The notes under the pieces are model-generated. The model saw only the letters and a program-made list of their open reading frames with translations. It was not told where the DNA came from and ran no database searches. 64,000 bases of DNA, taken from assembly GCA_015680685.1 (NCBI GenBank), contig MNCI01002704.1:149565-213564 (forward strand), in the 5' to 3' direction. The position numbers and the translations under genes were made by a program. This stretch comes from Gnetum montanum. Its lineage: Eukaryota; Streptophyta; Gnetopsida; Gnetales; Gnetaceae. How positions within the stretch are numbered: the stretch's first letter is position 1; each line of letters opens with the position of its first letter. Shown in pieces: positions 51,557 through 63,400 of the stretch.

Positions 51557-51793
51557 AAAAATGAGGAGATTGTTGACCTTTTGGTGTGTTAAAAATTTAA
51601 GTAAAATGGAATCAAAAGTTGTTTGTATGGTTATGTGGTTGTATTTGTATGACAAAGTACATGAAAAACCAAGATAAGAAGACAAGGAATGAACTGGTGA
51701 GCTCAAAGGAAAGGGGTCATCTATAAGATCTCAAGTGAACATGCAAGAATTTAAAGAATGTGGACAAAGACCAAATAGCTTACAATCCAATTA
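51557..51793 (+). repeat. Element G polypurine tract and truncated 3' LTR
   Basis: Purine tract 51,557-51,570, then LTR bases 51,571-51,793, about 85% like the 5' LTR start. The similarity breaks at AATAGCTTACAA, so about 900 bp of LTR is missing. Confidence 0.8.
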
Positions 51794-52500
51794 AATTAAG
51801 GGGAAAAACTAAATGGAAAAAAATAGTACAAATGTCAAACTTATTTTTGCTTGTTCCAAATTGTTGAATGCTAAACAAACTCAATATGAATTTTGACTAG
51901 CTTATAATTTTGTATCTTTTTTATTGTTTTCAAATAGTGTGACTACAACTACTATTCTAGCTTTATAAACATTAATGGTGGATGTAACAAGGCCATAAAA
52001 TGAAACATGTAACTAAAAATATGTTGTAATGATAATTGTAAAGAAAAGTACATGCATGTAAGTAAAACTCATGATGCTAGTATAGGGAAAAAAAGGACAG
52101 TTCATTCTGCTTAGTAGTTTTAGGCCTTGTTGGGCCATAATGTTAGTAGTTCTGGGCCATGGTGGGCCATGATCCATACTTTCCTAGTAATTATGAAATT
52201 CTCTCAAAAGAGCATATAAGGCTAAAACCAACCATGAAGCATGATACAACGTTGCAAAAGTAAACAAATGACCATTAACAAAATAAGTGGTAAGGTGTTT
52301 ACTATGAACTCTTTGTTTGACTTTGAGAGGTTAGGGGATCCTTTTGACATAACTTTAGGTTCAGTACCTTTCTTATTAATCATTGCAATTTTTATGAATT
52401 TTTTGATCACTTTGTGTTATAGAGTTGATGTTACTAACATCGTTATTATGTTTGTTGTTGGTGGCCCTAGTCTAAGTGTTGGAAGCTTCTTCTTGAAATT
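51794..52500. other. Unassigned sequence between elements G and E
   Basis: No supported gene. On the minus strand 52,500-52,380 may still be element E coding (GLEVEFQEEASNT). The repeated GGGCCATGGTGGGCCATGAT near 52,150 is a short local duplication. Confidence 0.35.
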
Positions 52501-55500
52501 CCACCTCTAAACCTTAGTCATTATCAACATAATTAATTGAAGGTAGTGACATGTTATCTTGATGAATGATAATTTTCTCTCCTTCACAGGGCATGTGAAT
52601 CTCTTAATATATAGGATATGAGACTATGCAAAGCTTTGCTAACCATGGCCTTCCTAGGATCAAGTTCAAGTTAGGTATCTCTTAATCACTAGGAAGTTGG
52701 TGGATGTGGGGAACTACTTTCTAGCTACAAAATCCAAGGAGATGGAACTTTGCACTACTATGAGAGATCAATTTAATGATTTAAGTGCTAAGGTAGTGGT
52801 CTCTTGGATGTTATCTATATAGAAAATGGTACAACATTAGTTACTACTCCATCATCTACATGAACATGATGGACCTTGTATCTACCGGCATGTATAGTGA
52901 TGAGAAGAGGGGAAGATAGTACCTCTCTATTTTGAGAGTAAATCTTCACTTCACTATCATGGAAGTTGAGCATGGGTTGATGGTCATTTTCCCTAAGCAA
53001 AGCATACTCAATGAGAGCATGGATTGATTCTTTGTTGGTAGGAATGTTTCTATTCACAGGGATCGAAGTCAACACTTGAGCTAGTGCATTGCTATGAGCA
53101 AGAGATGTCATAACCATGTCATAGACATTTGGTGACATGTTCTTTTGTTTCAATGACCATTTGGCTTGCTCCATTATTGCAATGAAACTCATTTCCTTGG
53201 CCTATAATTTTTCAATCTTAGTGGTTCTAACATCATCCACCCTTCCTAAAGTTTGTGACTTAGGGCTTGGTCAATGTGGCTTGGGTCCCTTTTCCATGAA
53301 TGCAGTTGATTTTGGTGTAGGTTGTTTTGAATCCTTTTACTATTGGTTACCTTTAGTGGACTTTGTTGTTGTTTTGGCGATAGGTTGATTTCTTCATTGT
53401 TGTGATGATGGTTTCTTGCTAACCTCTGAGTTGTGGGTCACTATAGGCAAGCTCTAGTCATGAGTTGTTATAGGCTTGCATGAAGTTGAAGGGATAGGAT
53501 AACAAATGGTTTCCTAGGCTTTAGAGGATTATAAATTTGTGGTCTTGGTTGATGCTACTAAAGTTGGAATCCATATGATGAAAGGCTTCTTAGGGGCTAG
53601 AGGGGGTGGTACCTGTATGAAAATGGCTTTCTAGGCTTTATGTTTTGAGATTGTGGTGGTACTTTAATGACAAATAATTTCCTAGGAGGATTAGAACATT
53701 TAGTTTCTATTAATGAGACTATGGTGTGAGAGTTGTTGTTGATGCTTGGAGAATTGGGCTTATCCAATATCAACTCTCCATGCTCTATCATCTTCTGGAG
53801 GTCATCCTTTAATGCTAGGAAAAAAGCAATGTCATGACTAGCTATTTGATGATAATGGTAATACCTATCTAGTTTGAAGTTCTTTGGTAGATTTGGATCA
53901 TATTTGGTAATCATCATTAGATCTCTAGCTATGTCAAAAAGATGATCATGCTTCTTACAAGCTTCCTTGAATAGTTTCTTATGTTATATAGAGTTGTATT
54001 TAAGCAACTATTTTAGAAGCTCAAAGGGCTTCATAGGCAACCTAGTGTACTTTGACCTATCCTTCCACCCAAAGTTTAGTCTTGGTCGATTTGGAGCATA
54101 TGAAGTGAATGGTTGCAATGAGTCTTGGGATGTGTTGTGTGGAAATGATCCCCACATTTTCCTTTATTTTTATTCTTCTATTATTGCAACCACGGTTATA
54201 TGTTCTTTCTTGGCTTTATCCCTATCCCTTCTTACATGTTGGCTTTTATAGGCCACATAGGTCAAGTCATTGCTTACCTTCACTGCCTCCTTGATATTCT
54301 TAGTTTGTGAGAAGGCTTGGCTTAGTGACTAGGGCTCTAGGTAGTAAGGATTTTACTTGATAAAGTTATTTATTGCTCCCTTAAAGATGGCCAAGAGGTG
54401 AGTTTTAGCAATAGGCTCTGGAATCTTGTTAAGTGTTGAGTTCCATTGTTGAATGAACCTTTTGATTGATTCAAGTGACCCCTGCTTCACCTTAATCAGT
54501 TGATCCAATGTGGCATCTAGCTTCAAGTTATATCTAAAGTGATTGATAAATTGGTTAATCAAGTTTTCAAGGAAAAAGATAGAACCTCTAGGCAAGGTTT
54601 AGTACCAATCTAGGGCCTTACTCTTGAGGGACATGGGGAAAATCCATAGTATCATATGAGGCCAAGCTTGCACAAAGAGGCACTTAGCCTAGAAGGTGAT
54701 TAGATGTGTGTTGGGATCCCCTTCACCATTTTATTTGGTGAAGTTTGGAATAGGAAAGGTTGTTTGGGGTATCATAGGAATTACAGGATCATCTTGGTAG
54801 AAATATAAAACTTGACCATCTTAGCTGTATTAACCTTGAGTTTTTGTAGTTCTTTAGTAAGGTCTTGGATCATTTGACAGGCTTGATTCAATCCTTGGGG
54901 CATCCTTCTAGGATATGATGCTTGGGTCAATGATTGACGAGGGAGTTGAGAGGCTTGTGGCCTCACAATAGGTTGTGGTATTAAAGGGAGAGGTTGGGTT
55001 ATGATGGTCATATGTGGGCTAAACAAAGAAAAGGATGTTTATGCTAGAACTTCAGGAAAGAAGGGGATGAAAAGAATATGAGAGACTTGTGTTTCTTAGG
55101 GTCCCAATGAGGATCCTGCTAGTATGACAAAGAAAGATGATGAGGTAGACAACACCAAAACTAGGTGAACACAATGAGGCTATGTGGAAATCGATGAAAA
55201 TAAGAAGGTGGATTAGGGCATGTATTATGCCTAGTGTATAGCAATAATGGATGTAGATGCAAACATGATAGAATAGACAGGAGGAGATTTGGACTAAGGA
55301 AATTGTCCTATTAATGAGGTAAGAGATGTGGACTTGGGAGAAGTAGTTTGAAGGGTCAATAATCATAAAAGACTTCTAATGAAGATTTTTGGTTTTTATT
55401 CATCCTTGAACTCATCTTCCTATTCTTAATGATCCTTTGAGCTATTTTCCTCACTAAACTCATCAACCTCTATGAGTTATATGAGCATTTTTGTATAAAA

Positions 55501-55800
55501 CTCAGTGAGGGAAATTTGTTCATAAGGAGATGGGATGTATTCTTTTCCATCCTAGCATATAATTTCAAATTGATGATTAGCATCAAATTTGAAGTGTGGT
55601 ATCAAGAGTCTAGCTTGTATTTTGGCATAGAAGAACTTGTAGAACTCCTTATTGATAACCATGAAATTTGGGTTTTGTCCCTTTTTCTAAGTGGTTGTAT
55701 TTGTTCTATGACCATAGGGTCTTTCAGATCATAAACATGAACTACATCTTGGTTGGATGTTATATTTTTTAGGTTAAGGAGAAGGATGGTTGATCAACTG
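52500..55800 (-). pseudogene. Element E: Tat-like gag-protease, pseudogene
   Basis: Minus strand, homologous to element D's gag-protease domain by domain. The N-terminal part near 55,780-55,440 reads MVINKEFYKFFYAKIQ and IPSPYEQISLTEFYTKML. The middle (54,930-54,790) has PQGLNQACQMIQDLTKELQK. The capsid core (54,595-54,353) has YNLKLDATLDQLIK and PEPIAKTHLLAIFKGAINNF. The Tat-type motif (53,890-53,770) reads FKLDRYYHYH then SHDIAFFLALKDDL. The pre-protease domain (53,192-52,880) has MVMTSLAHSNALAQVLTSI. The protease loop HVDDGVVTNVVP has DDG in place of DNG/DSG, followed by LILGRPWLA near 52,650, a family hallmark after the protease. It keeps the LGRPWLA part that element D lacks. RT and integrase are absent. 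Stops at Gln codons throughout. Confidence 0.8.
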
Positions 55801-57950
55801 AAAGACATTGTCAAAGATATGGTTTTAACCTTTCTTAATATTTTTAGTAAATACTATAGTTAGTGGAAATATCGACTAACATAGTTAACTAAAAATGGAA
55901 AAGTAATAAAAAAATATTTTTGTAAATTACTACACAGTAGATGATCATCTGCTATGTAGTAAACAAGGTTTAAAGTGGTTACTCCAACTACATTAAGTAG
56001 TGAGAATTGAAAAGATGGCCTTTTTTACTAGATTTCTATAGCAAAGAAAATCAGATCTTTGAATGAATACTAAGTTCTAAAATGAAAAAGGGCTTCCAAA
56101 ATAGAATATGGCTTCCATATTGAAATTTGGCCTTTGGAATAAAATTGGGCTTTCAAAATAGAATATGGCTTCCAAAATGGAATATGGCTTCTAGAATAGA
56201 ATACGTTGGTTCCCAAGAAACTAGTAACTACTATGAAATTTTAGCAGAAGCCCAACTCAATTACCACAACTACATTGAGGTATGTGGGAAAGGGGTTAAT
56301 AGAATATGTTTGCAGGTTTTAGAGTTGGAAAATAAAACAAGCTTGGAAAAGGGTTTTTAGAAAAGATTGGTAATAGGGTTTTTGGGCTATGAATTTGGAT
56401 AGAGGCTCTCCTTCTAGTGCCAAAAAACTATTAGACTTGGAAAATTTAGTTGCTAGGATAGAAATTGGGATATCCTAGGTGCCAAAAAAATTTTAGCCTC
56501 AAATCTCAAGGGCCTTTGAAAATGAAATTCAAGGCACATTGGATGGTCTAGTTGATTATTCAAGGACTTATGGAAGTGTAAAATGGTGGTGTAAATGTAA
56601 ATAAAAATTAAAATATAAACGTAAATGAAAATGAAAATATAAAAGAAATGGAAACATGAATTTCGATCTACACAACAATGAACTACAACTTTATTAAAAT
56701 GGAAAATAAAGTGGAAGGTTTAAAATGTATAGATTTTGTAGTAGGTGCACAAAAAGTTTCTTCAAGGAGTTTGAAGTCCATTCGAGCTTGTAGGTTGTGT
56801 ACCATGTCAACTTCATGATCTAGATTCTTCCTAACTCTAGTTTCCAATAACTTTGCACTAGTTTCCATTGAGATCAACAATTTATAGTCACAAATTAGTG
56901 TTCAACCTTTGTTGCAATTGTATTATGTGGAAGTAACTATGCCCAATGTGGCTACTAGTTTTCTCTACCAAAAAGGTTGCAAGGTCACAAGCCTCTTTGG
57001 GTTACGAAAAATGCCTAATGCTATTGGTATCCCAAGGTTGTGTAATAGAATAAGACAGTTACGTTGGGTTTTTATAGGAGTAGAATTATTATTTTTTGGG
57101 CCTACACATCATTTTCATGGTTATTGAAAGATTGATGTCATTTTTCAGTTTACAATAGTTACCATTCTTATTGTAGGTACCATTTATAGTAAGTTTGGAA
57201 TACATTATAGCCACCAAAGCCAATATATTTTCTATAAATAGTAAATAGACTTTTGTGATGATGCTAACACCATCTGAACTATGTTGGCCTTGGTGGATTA
57301 TGTTGAAGTTGTTGGAAAATGCTAGAAATTATGGAAAATGTGGAAAATATTGAAAACTATGGGAAATGTTAGAAACTACTAGAACTACTAGAAAATGTTG
57401 TCTACACTAGCCATGCTATAATTTCCAAAGACTTGGGTTGACTACGCTAGCCACTATTGAGAAAATAGTGGAAAATTCCAATAATTCCAACACTACATCT
57501 TTTTTGGGATTGGGTGGTGACTACGCTGGGTTAGAAATGGAAAATCCCATCTAGTGCATCTACACCAAAGGGTAGATTGTTCTAGAATAGTTGAGGCTAT
57601 ACCCCTATGAAAACCCATGAAGATGCTAATTTTGGAAATTCCTAAGGCATTTTCAGCCCTCACAAATTCAAATATAGACATGAGGTAAATTTTCCCACTT
57701 GGGAAGTGAGGCAATAACAACTTTTAATGCATTTTTTAGCCCCAGAAGCCAAAGTATGCAAGATTGTAGCTCATGGACTAAAAATCTTACATTTACAATA
57801 AAATCTTGCCTTAAGTTTGGAAATGAAGGTTACAATTTGGCAACATGAATTTTTGGTGGTGTTTCAAATATGATAAGAAATAATAGTCTTTTTTAGAGGC
57901 TTAGTTGTTGGGGCAAACACTTGGCAAGCTATTGAATACCCAATACATTA
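55801..57950. other. Probable element E 5' region, unassigned
   Basis: No supported gene. Upstream of element E's gag it would be expected to hold the leader and LTR, but no LTR partner is in the window. It contains a 20-bp repeat block (56,091-56,204) and A/G-rich degenerate repeats (57,310-57,440, GGAAAATGTTAGAAACTA type). Confidence 0.35.
56091..56204. repeat. ~20-bp tandem repeat, six units
   Basis: The unit GGCTTCCAAAATAGAATAT repeats about six times with substitutions (GGCTTCCATATTGAAATTT, GGCCTTTGGAATAAAATT, GGGCTTTCAAAATAGAATAT, and so on). Confidence 0.85.
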
Positions 57951-58293
57951 TTTATGTAGATCACACAAGAATGGGTTTCAAGCAATCCAGTAGCAACATT
58001 TGGCCCTAAGTAGGAGATTCTAGATTTATTGTTTCTTTTTGTAATATAGTATCTTGAATCATTTTCTACACTTTTGTTAAGTTGAGTTAGTGTTCCACGA
58101 TGTCATACAACATTTCATTGCAATATGTTAAATCATCTACATCTTCCAAACTTGCATATGCTACATTTACAAGTGTAGTCTTTCTAATGCCACCAAACCC
58201 ATATACAATCATAACTATACCTTTATTATGGCTTTCCAATTCTAAAAGCCCTACAACATTCTTCAAAGTCTCTATTGAAATTATAGAATTCAT
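57950..58293 (-). pseudogene. NB-ARC (NBS-LRR resistance gene) fragment
   Basis: The minus-strand frame from 58,293 reads ETLKNVVGLLELESHNKG, then VYGFGGIRKTTLVNVAYASL. This is the nucleotide-binding P-loop (family consensus GxGGIGKTTL) with the Gly before Lys changed to Arg. Such a change would be expected to harm nucleotide binding. Beyond a stop at about 58,085, KMIQDTILQKETI and GQMLLLDCL fit the following NB-ARC segment. No TIR, coiled-coil, kinase-2 or LRR part was found nearby, so it is a scrap of about 110 codons. It is the only host-type gene I recognise. Confidence 0.65.
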
Positions 58294-58784
58294 TTTTTAA
58301 GTCTTTAAGTATAGCTCGTATCTAATCAAAGGACTATTTTAATTCTTTAGTAATCTTTTAAGCTCTTAAATTTTAGAATTGAATTCTAAACCAAACTTTT
58401 CTTAACAATGACATCACTACTTCATTGAATGGTAGAAATGTGCCAACATTTCTTGTCCCCTTAAAATTCTTTAATGAAATTTTTGCAAACCTAATTTAAA
58501 CATAAAAAATAGTAATTTCATTTAACTATAATGGAAGGATTTTATTAATTTTTTATAGTGGAAAATAATAAATATTTTTGGAGAAAAATTACCATTGAAC
58601 TTAAGGTTCAGCTATATAAAAACCTTGTTCCTAAGACACAAAAGAAGAAAGTTGTGCAAACAAAGCCTAGCTTGAACTATTTAGAAATGGGAAAGAGGAT
58701 AGTTAAGGTAACCATCTTTGAAACCCTCATGTTGAAAATTTTCTTGTACTCAATTTCTATAGTATTTCAAGCTTCCTTTTCTTC
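58294..58784. other. Unassigned sequence left of the solo LTR
   Basis: AT-rich with no supported gene. A short plus-strand open frame at 58,558-58,827 runs into the LTR and has no recognisable domain, so I do not call it. Confidence 0.4.
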
Positions 58785-59589
58785 CTCTCTGATGAGTGGC
58801 GAGGTACCCCTACACTCGACCATATGAATACGATTGTTACACGCACGATTCAGTCGAACTCCACAAACTAAGTGCCTACATGCCTTATGGAACACTTAAG
58901 GTTAATCGTTCGTTGTCTTCCTAGACTTACTTGTATTTGTCATGGTTGTATGGTTAAGTAAGTCTGAGGTATGTGATTTTTATATCTTTTATGTTTTTAT
59001 CACCTATGCTAAGAGAGGAAAGGGTGAAGAGACTAAGTAACTAACTTTAACTAGCTAAGTTCTAATGCCTAGCATCAGTATCCACCCCACTTTCCATTCA
59101 CACTCTAAACCAATGCAACCTTATGGGATTACCAAATGCTATTGGTTGTTGGGATTAGCAAGCCTAATGCAGGTGCTTGAAGTAGTCGTACTGAATGCAC
59201 TTAACTAGGAGTTAAGGGTTGAGGGAGATTTAATTAACTAATAAATAATTTTAAAATTAACCATAATTTAAGTCCTATTTAGTTTAGTCCATGCACTGCA
59301 AGGTTTATCCAAAAGTTCATCTTTATTTCCATACAGAAACATGTGCTTAGGTACAATATTTGCTCAAATAAAGATCTGTTCACTTTGAGACTCCTACTGC
59401 GGGCAGATGAAAATTATTCTAACTCTGGAATGGAAAAATGGCAAGATTTTGGCTATGATCTAGATCTAAATGGAGAAACAAGGAAGAGTCACCTCTTATT
59501 TATAGATTTGGCAGAGCATTGCGATATCATGTACGATACATCGCGTATGCGATATCGTGGCCTATGCGATATCACGTCTCATCACTCTC
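58785..59589 (-). repeat. Solo LTR of the element A/B family with CTCTC target duplications
   Basis: The LTR is 58,790-59,584 (795 bp), beginning TGATGAGTGGCGAGG and ending ATCACGTCTCATCA, the same termini as the LTRs of A and B. CTCTC directly flanks both sides (58,785-58,789 and 59,585-59,589). Minus-strand TATAAATA at 59,504-59,497. The upstream CG-containing box has three GCGATATC copies (59,521-59,578). No internal sequence adjoins, so it is a recombination remnant. Orientation is inferred from the other copies. Confidence 0.92.
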
Positions 59590-60020
59590 AATTTTCTGAC
59601 ATTTCTACTTCTTCCACCTCCATATTATTTTTTGTAGCCTTATCTTCAAAAACCATCTCCTTTTCTTCCTTAGCCCCATTATTGACTTTTGGTGCTCCTC
59701 ACAGCTAATTTCTTCCATATCCTAGGAAATGAAAGCTTCTCCACAAGAATCAACATGATTGGGTTCTTCTTGGAACTCAATGTCTACTGCACATTGGTGG
59801 AAATCGTCCCAAATATTGGAGTGAATAGAGTGACCACTAGTGAGGAAGTTGAAATCATTCAAAAGCTTGAGCAAGAAAGGGATTTCGGTGGAAGCACCAC
59901 AAGCTGTTGCCCTGCAAAAGGCTCTCAAAGCATGTTTTAGGTAGCAACTTGTAATGTATGGGATGAAAGGCCATCTCATTATCATTTTCCCAACTCACTC
60001 TCTATTTCAAGTTAAAACTA
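59590..60020 (-). pseudogene. Hypothetical degenerate reading frame, minus strand
   Basis: The frame at 59,985-59,722 is open for 87 codons (CFCRATACGAS, NDFNFLTSGHSIHSNIWDDF) and continues past one stop in a Lys/Arg-rich stretch up to the solo LTR. No family is recognised. It could be a host gene relic split by the LTR insertion, or the 3' part of element F, which lies upstream on the same strand. Confidence 0.25.
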
Positions 60021-60239
60021 AATTATTTTCTTCCTAATGGAATCATGAAGTTGATTTCTACGTTCTCTTGGGTTTGCTAGAACCCCTTATATAATTCTAA
60101 TTTTTAAATCTCCCACTCTTTTATGAAACTAACTTTCCCACTTCCATAATGGTTTATTTATTTTCCTCATTGTAGTTGTTGTAACTTCCACTAAGGCCTA
60201 GTTAATGTCCAAAATAAGTAATTTTATTAAATTTAATTT

Positions 60240-60420
60240 ATTATTAAAACAACCACCACTACCTACATATTTATTATATATTTTATTTTTTTATTATAAC
60301 TTTTTATATTATTATTTTTATTTGTTTTAAAAATATCTATTTTATTATTAATATTTTATGTTATTATTATTTATTATTATAAATAAATTTATTTATTTTT
60401 TATTTTATATATATATTTTT
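60240..60420. repeat. AT-only low-complexity tract
   Basis: Nearly pure A/T with TTATTA and TATTTTA repeats, between the end of element F's integrase and the hypothetical frame. Possibly the element's 3' region or a simple-sequence expansion. Confidence 0.7.
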
Positions 60421-63400
60421 TCTTAAGTTGTGGGCGGTTGTCCAAGGTAATGCTTTATGTGTAGAACATTTTATGATGGCTACAATTCCATTCCACTTAA
60501 TGTGGTATGGCCCTACCAATTTTTTCAAAAATTTACTTGACATTTGCATACTCCATAATAATAGAAGATTGAAAATTTTAAAAGCTCTTTTCACAACCTT
60601 CCTATCAAACCACCTTTTAATTTGAGAAGCATTTTTAAATAAAATATCCTTAGCTCTATCCATTTTAGCTTTTCTTTTAATAATCAAAGCCATGAAATTA
60701 ATATTCTTATCCATTTTTTCACTATACTTTTGCATAAAATTTAAAGTTCAGCTTACAATTTTATTTGTAACTCTTGCAAGCAAACGATAAACCAAATTAT
60801 AAAATGATGTTCTAATTGCTTTTTTAAATATAATGTGGTTAGTCCATAGTGCAGATTGCAAATGATTGATTCAATTTTCTGAATTCCCCTCCATTATCTT
60901 TTTGATATATGAAATAAGATTTTTATTTGTAGATTCAACTAAGCCATTTCTCTGAGGATAATAATCAAAATAAAAAAAATAGAAGAATGGATTTCTTTTA
61001 TGCCCATTTTATAAACTCTTTGGATTGAAAATTAGGTTCATTATTAGATACCAAAACTTCAAGCATAGCAAAGCGATTTAGAATCTTATCTTGTAAGAAC
61101 TTAACTACATCCAATGCTAAATTTTTCCTTAGAGCTCTTACTTCATACCATTTAGTAAAATAATCAATGGCTGTAAGAATAAATTTATGATCATCCTTTG
61201 AAGGAGTACCTATGAAAATAAAATCTAAGCTCCACTATTGAAATGGTTTATTGACAATTATTGGTTTTAAAGGAGCTATAGTCTTTTTGATTTTTGGTCC
61301 ATGAATTTGAAATTTATAGCATCTTTAAATCTTTGAGTTAATATCTTGGTACAAGCTAGACCAATAAAAACCATAGAAAAGTATATGTTGCATTATCAAC
61401 TTAGGAGATTCATAAAATAGATTAGCATGATCATGAAATTATTCTAGAATAGGATTGATTTGATTATTATGAACACATTCCAACAAAACACCTCTGAAGT
61501 CCTTTCAACTAATACTCAAAAAATCTAATTGATTCATCTTGGCCTTTGTCTCTTTGAGTTAAAAAAACAACTAAATCATGTGAAGTAAAAGCATATAATC
61601 AAAAATATTCCTTTAATTTTGGTTTTACCAAGTATGGAGCTTCTTGAATAGTCATTTTAATTTCTACTAAAGCTTTCTTTGATTTTAGTGTTTTCCTTAC
61701 TAGGATATATTTCTTGAGCATATGCATCAAAGGTTTAGTAATTTCAGTGAATCCTAGCATAAATTTCTTAACAAAATTTATCTTCCCAAAGAAATATCTA
61801 AGAGACTCTTTATTTATTGGATGCTCAATATTTTATATGGCTTCAATTTGTGAGTCATCTATAGTAATACCTTTTTTAATAGATTACATGATCTAGTAAG
61901 CTTCCATACTTTACCCCAAAGATACATTTCTTAGGAGTTACTGAAATATCATATTCATGACATTTGGAATAAATAGTTATATCACCCAAATAAATCATGA
62001 TGAATTTTCCTATTAAATTTTAAAAGCCAATTCCATAGCTTTTTGGAAAGTAGCTCTAGAATTTTATAATCCAAATGGCATTCCTTTGTAAGCAAATGTC
62101 CCCCATTTCATCATGAATGATGTTGTATATCTATCATCCTTATCTACCATAATCTGATTATAGCCAAAAACACCATCTAGGAAAGAATATACTTGAAACC
62201 CTAATACTTTGATCAAAATCTCATCAATTCTAGGAAGGGGATATTTGTAAAACTCATTCAAATTTCTAAAATTCACACAAATCTTGATATCACTGTTATT
62301 CTTTCTTACTAGAATAAGATTAGTAGGCCTTGTTGGATATCAAACTGGATATATGATTTGAGCTTGTAATAACTTCTTAATATTGGCTTCCATAGTGAGT
62401 TTAAATGATGGATTAAATTTCCTTTGCTTTTGTTTAACTATCTTACAACTGTTACCAAAGGAATTTTATGTGTCATCACATTTATTCTAAAAGCCTTAAG
62501 GTCATCATAAGACCAAGAAAAATTTCGTAATTACTTTTCAAAAGTAATAATAAATTTTGCATGAAAACTGAATTCTTTTCCTTTGTGATCTTTAGAATAT
62601 TTGGTATGTTGGTAGATCTAAGATTTACTGCTTCATAAGCATGATTACCTGGATTTAGTATATCTTTTCTTATAAATAGATTTTTTTCTCAACTTGTGTT
62701 CATAATCAATCACCTTTTTGGAAATGAAATTTTAGGTATGATCTTATTTTTAAATTTCTATTATCTTTTAGGAATCTAAGCAATTGATTATCATCTTCAA
62801 ATACTTGTAAATGCTTTATGTTATATGGTACCAATGGCTAATGTTCATTCTCAGTTACTACCCCTTCATAATTTTCTATCCTTTTAAAATCTAATGTTGA
62901 AGATGCCTTTGCGAAATCGTCTACTAAGTGATTATCTTCCTTGTGTATATGTTCTATTTTATAGTGATGAAACTAGTCTAGCATTTTATAGAGAAGCTAT
63001 TTATAAGGCTGCAAGAATGAGCCTTTTTATAAGGCTGCAAGAATGAGCCTTTTTACTATACAATTACCTTTCATTTGTTTACAAATGAGTCTTGAATGTC
63101 CTTTTATCATGATCACCTTGATTTTTTCTTCAAATGAATTTTTAATTCCAATACTCAATGCTTCATATTTAGCTTTATTATTTGTACAAGGGAAAGATAG
63201 ATGAACTTCCTTTAAAATTTTTGGAAAATCATATTTTACTAGGACTAATCTAGCTCCAGTACCTTTGGAGTTACAAGAACCATCAAAGTATAACTCTCAT
63301 TTGCTCCTATCTTGAGATTTCTCTTTTCCTAAGTTATAAACTTATTGAAGTATGCATATTTTGGATTCATAACTTCTTATTTTGATAAATTTGTTTTTTC

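Larger units (their letters stand above)
47303..51793 (+). mobile_element. Element G: Ty1/copia element, gag only, truncated 3' LTR
   Basis: A 5' LTR beginning TGTTGACCTTTTTGTGTG (47,303) and a 3' LTR fragment beginning TGTTGACCTTTTGGTGTG (51,571) flank a copia-type gag. A purine tract (AAAAATGAGGAGAT) sits immediately before the 3' LTR, a layout typical of copia elements. No RT, RNase H or integrase is recognisable in 49,830-51,556. The 3' LTR is cut at about 51,793, so no target duplication can be checked. A 181-N gap hides the PBS and the start of gag. Confidence 0.8.

Noticed and set aside
52241-52510. 89-codon plus-strand open frame with hydrophobic stretch, membrane-protein-like
   Set aside because: It lies opposite the likely continuation of element E coding, and hydrophobic stretches arise easily antisense to such sequence. 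No family match recognised.
59343-59708. 121-codon plus-strand frame
   Set aside because: Runs from within the solo LTR across its border into the flank, so it cannot be an ancestral gene.
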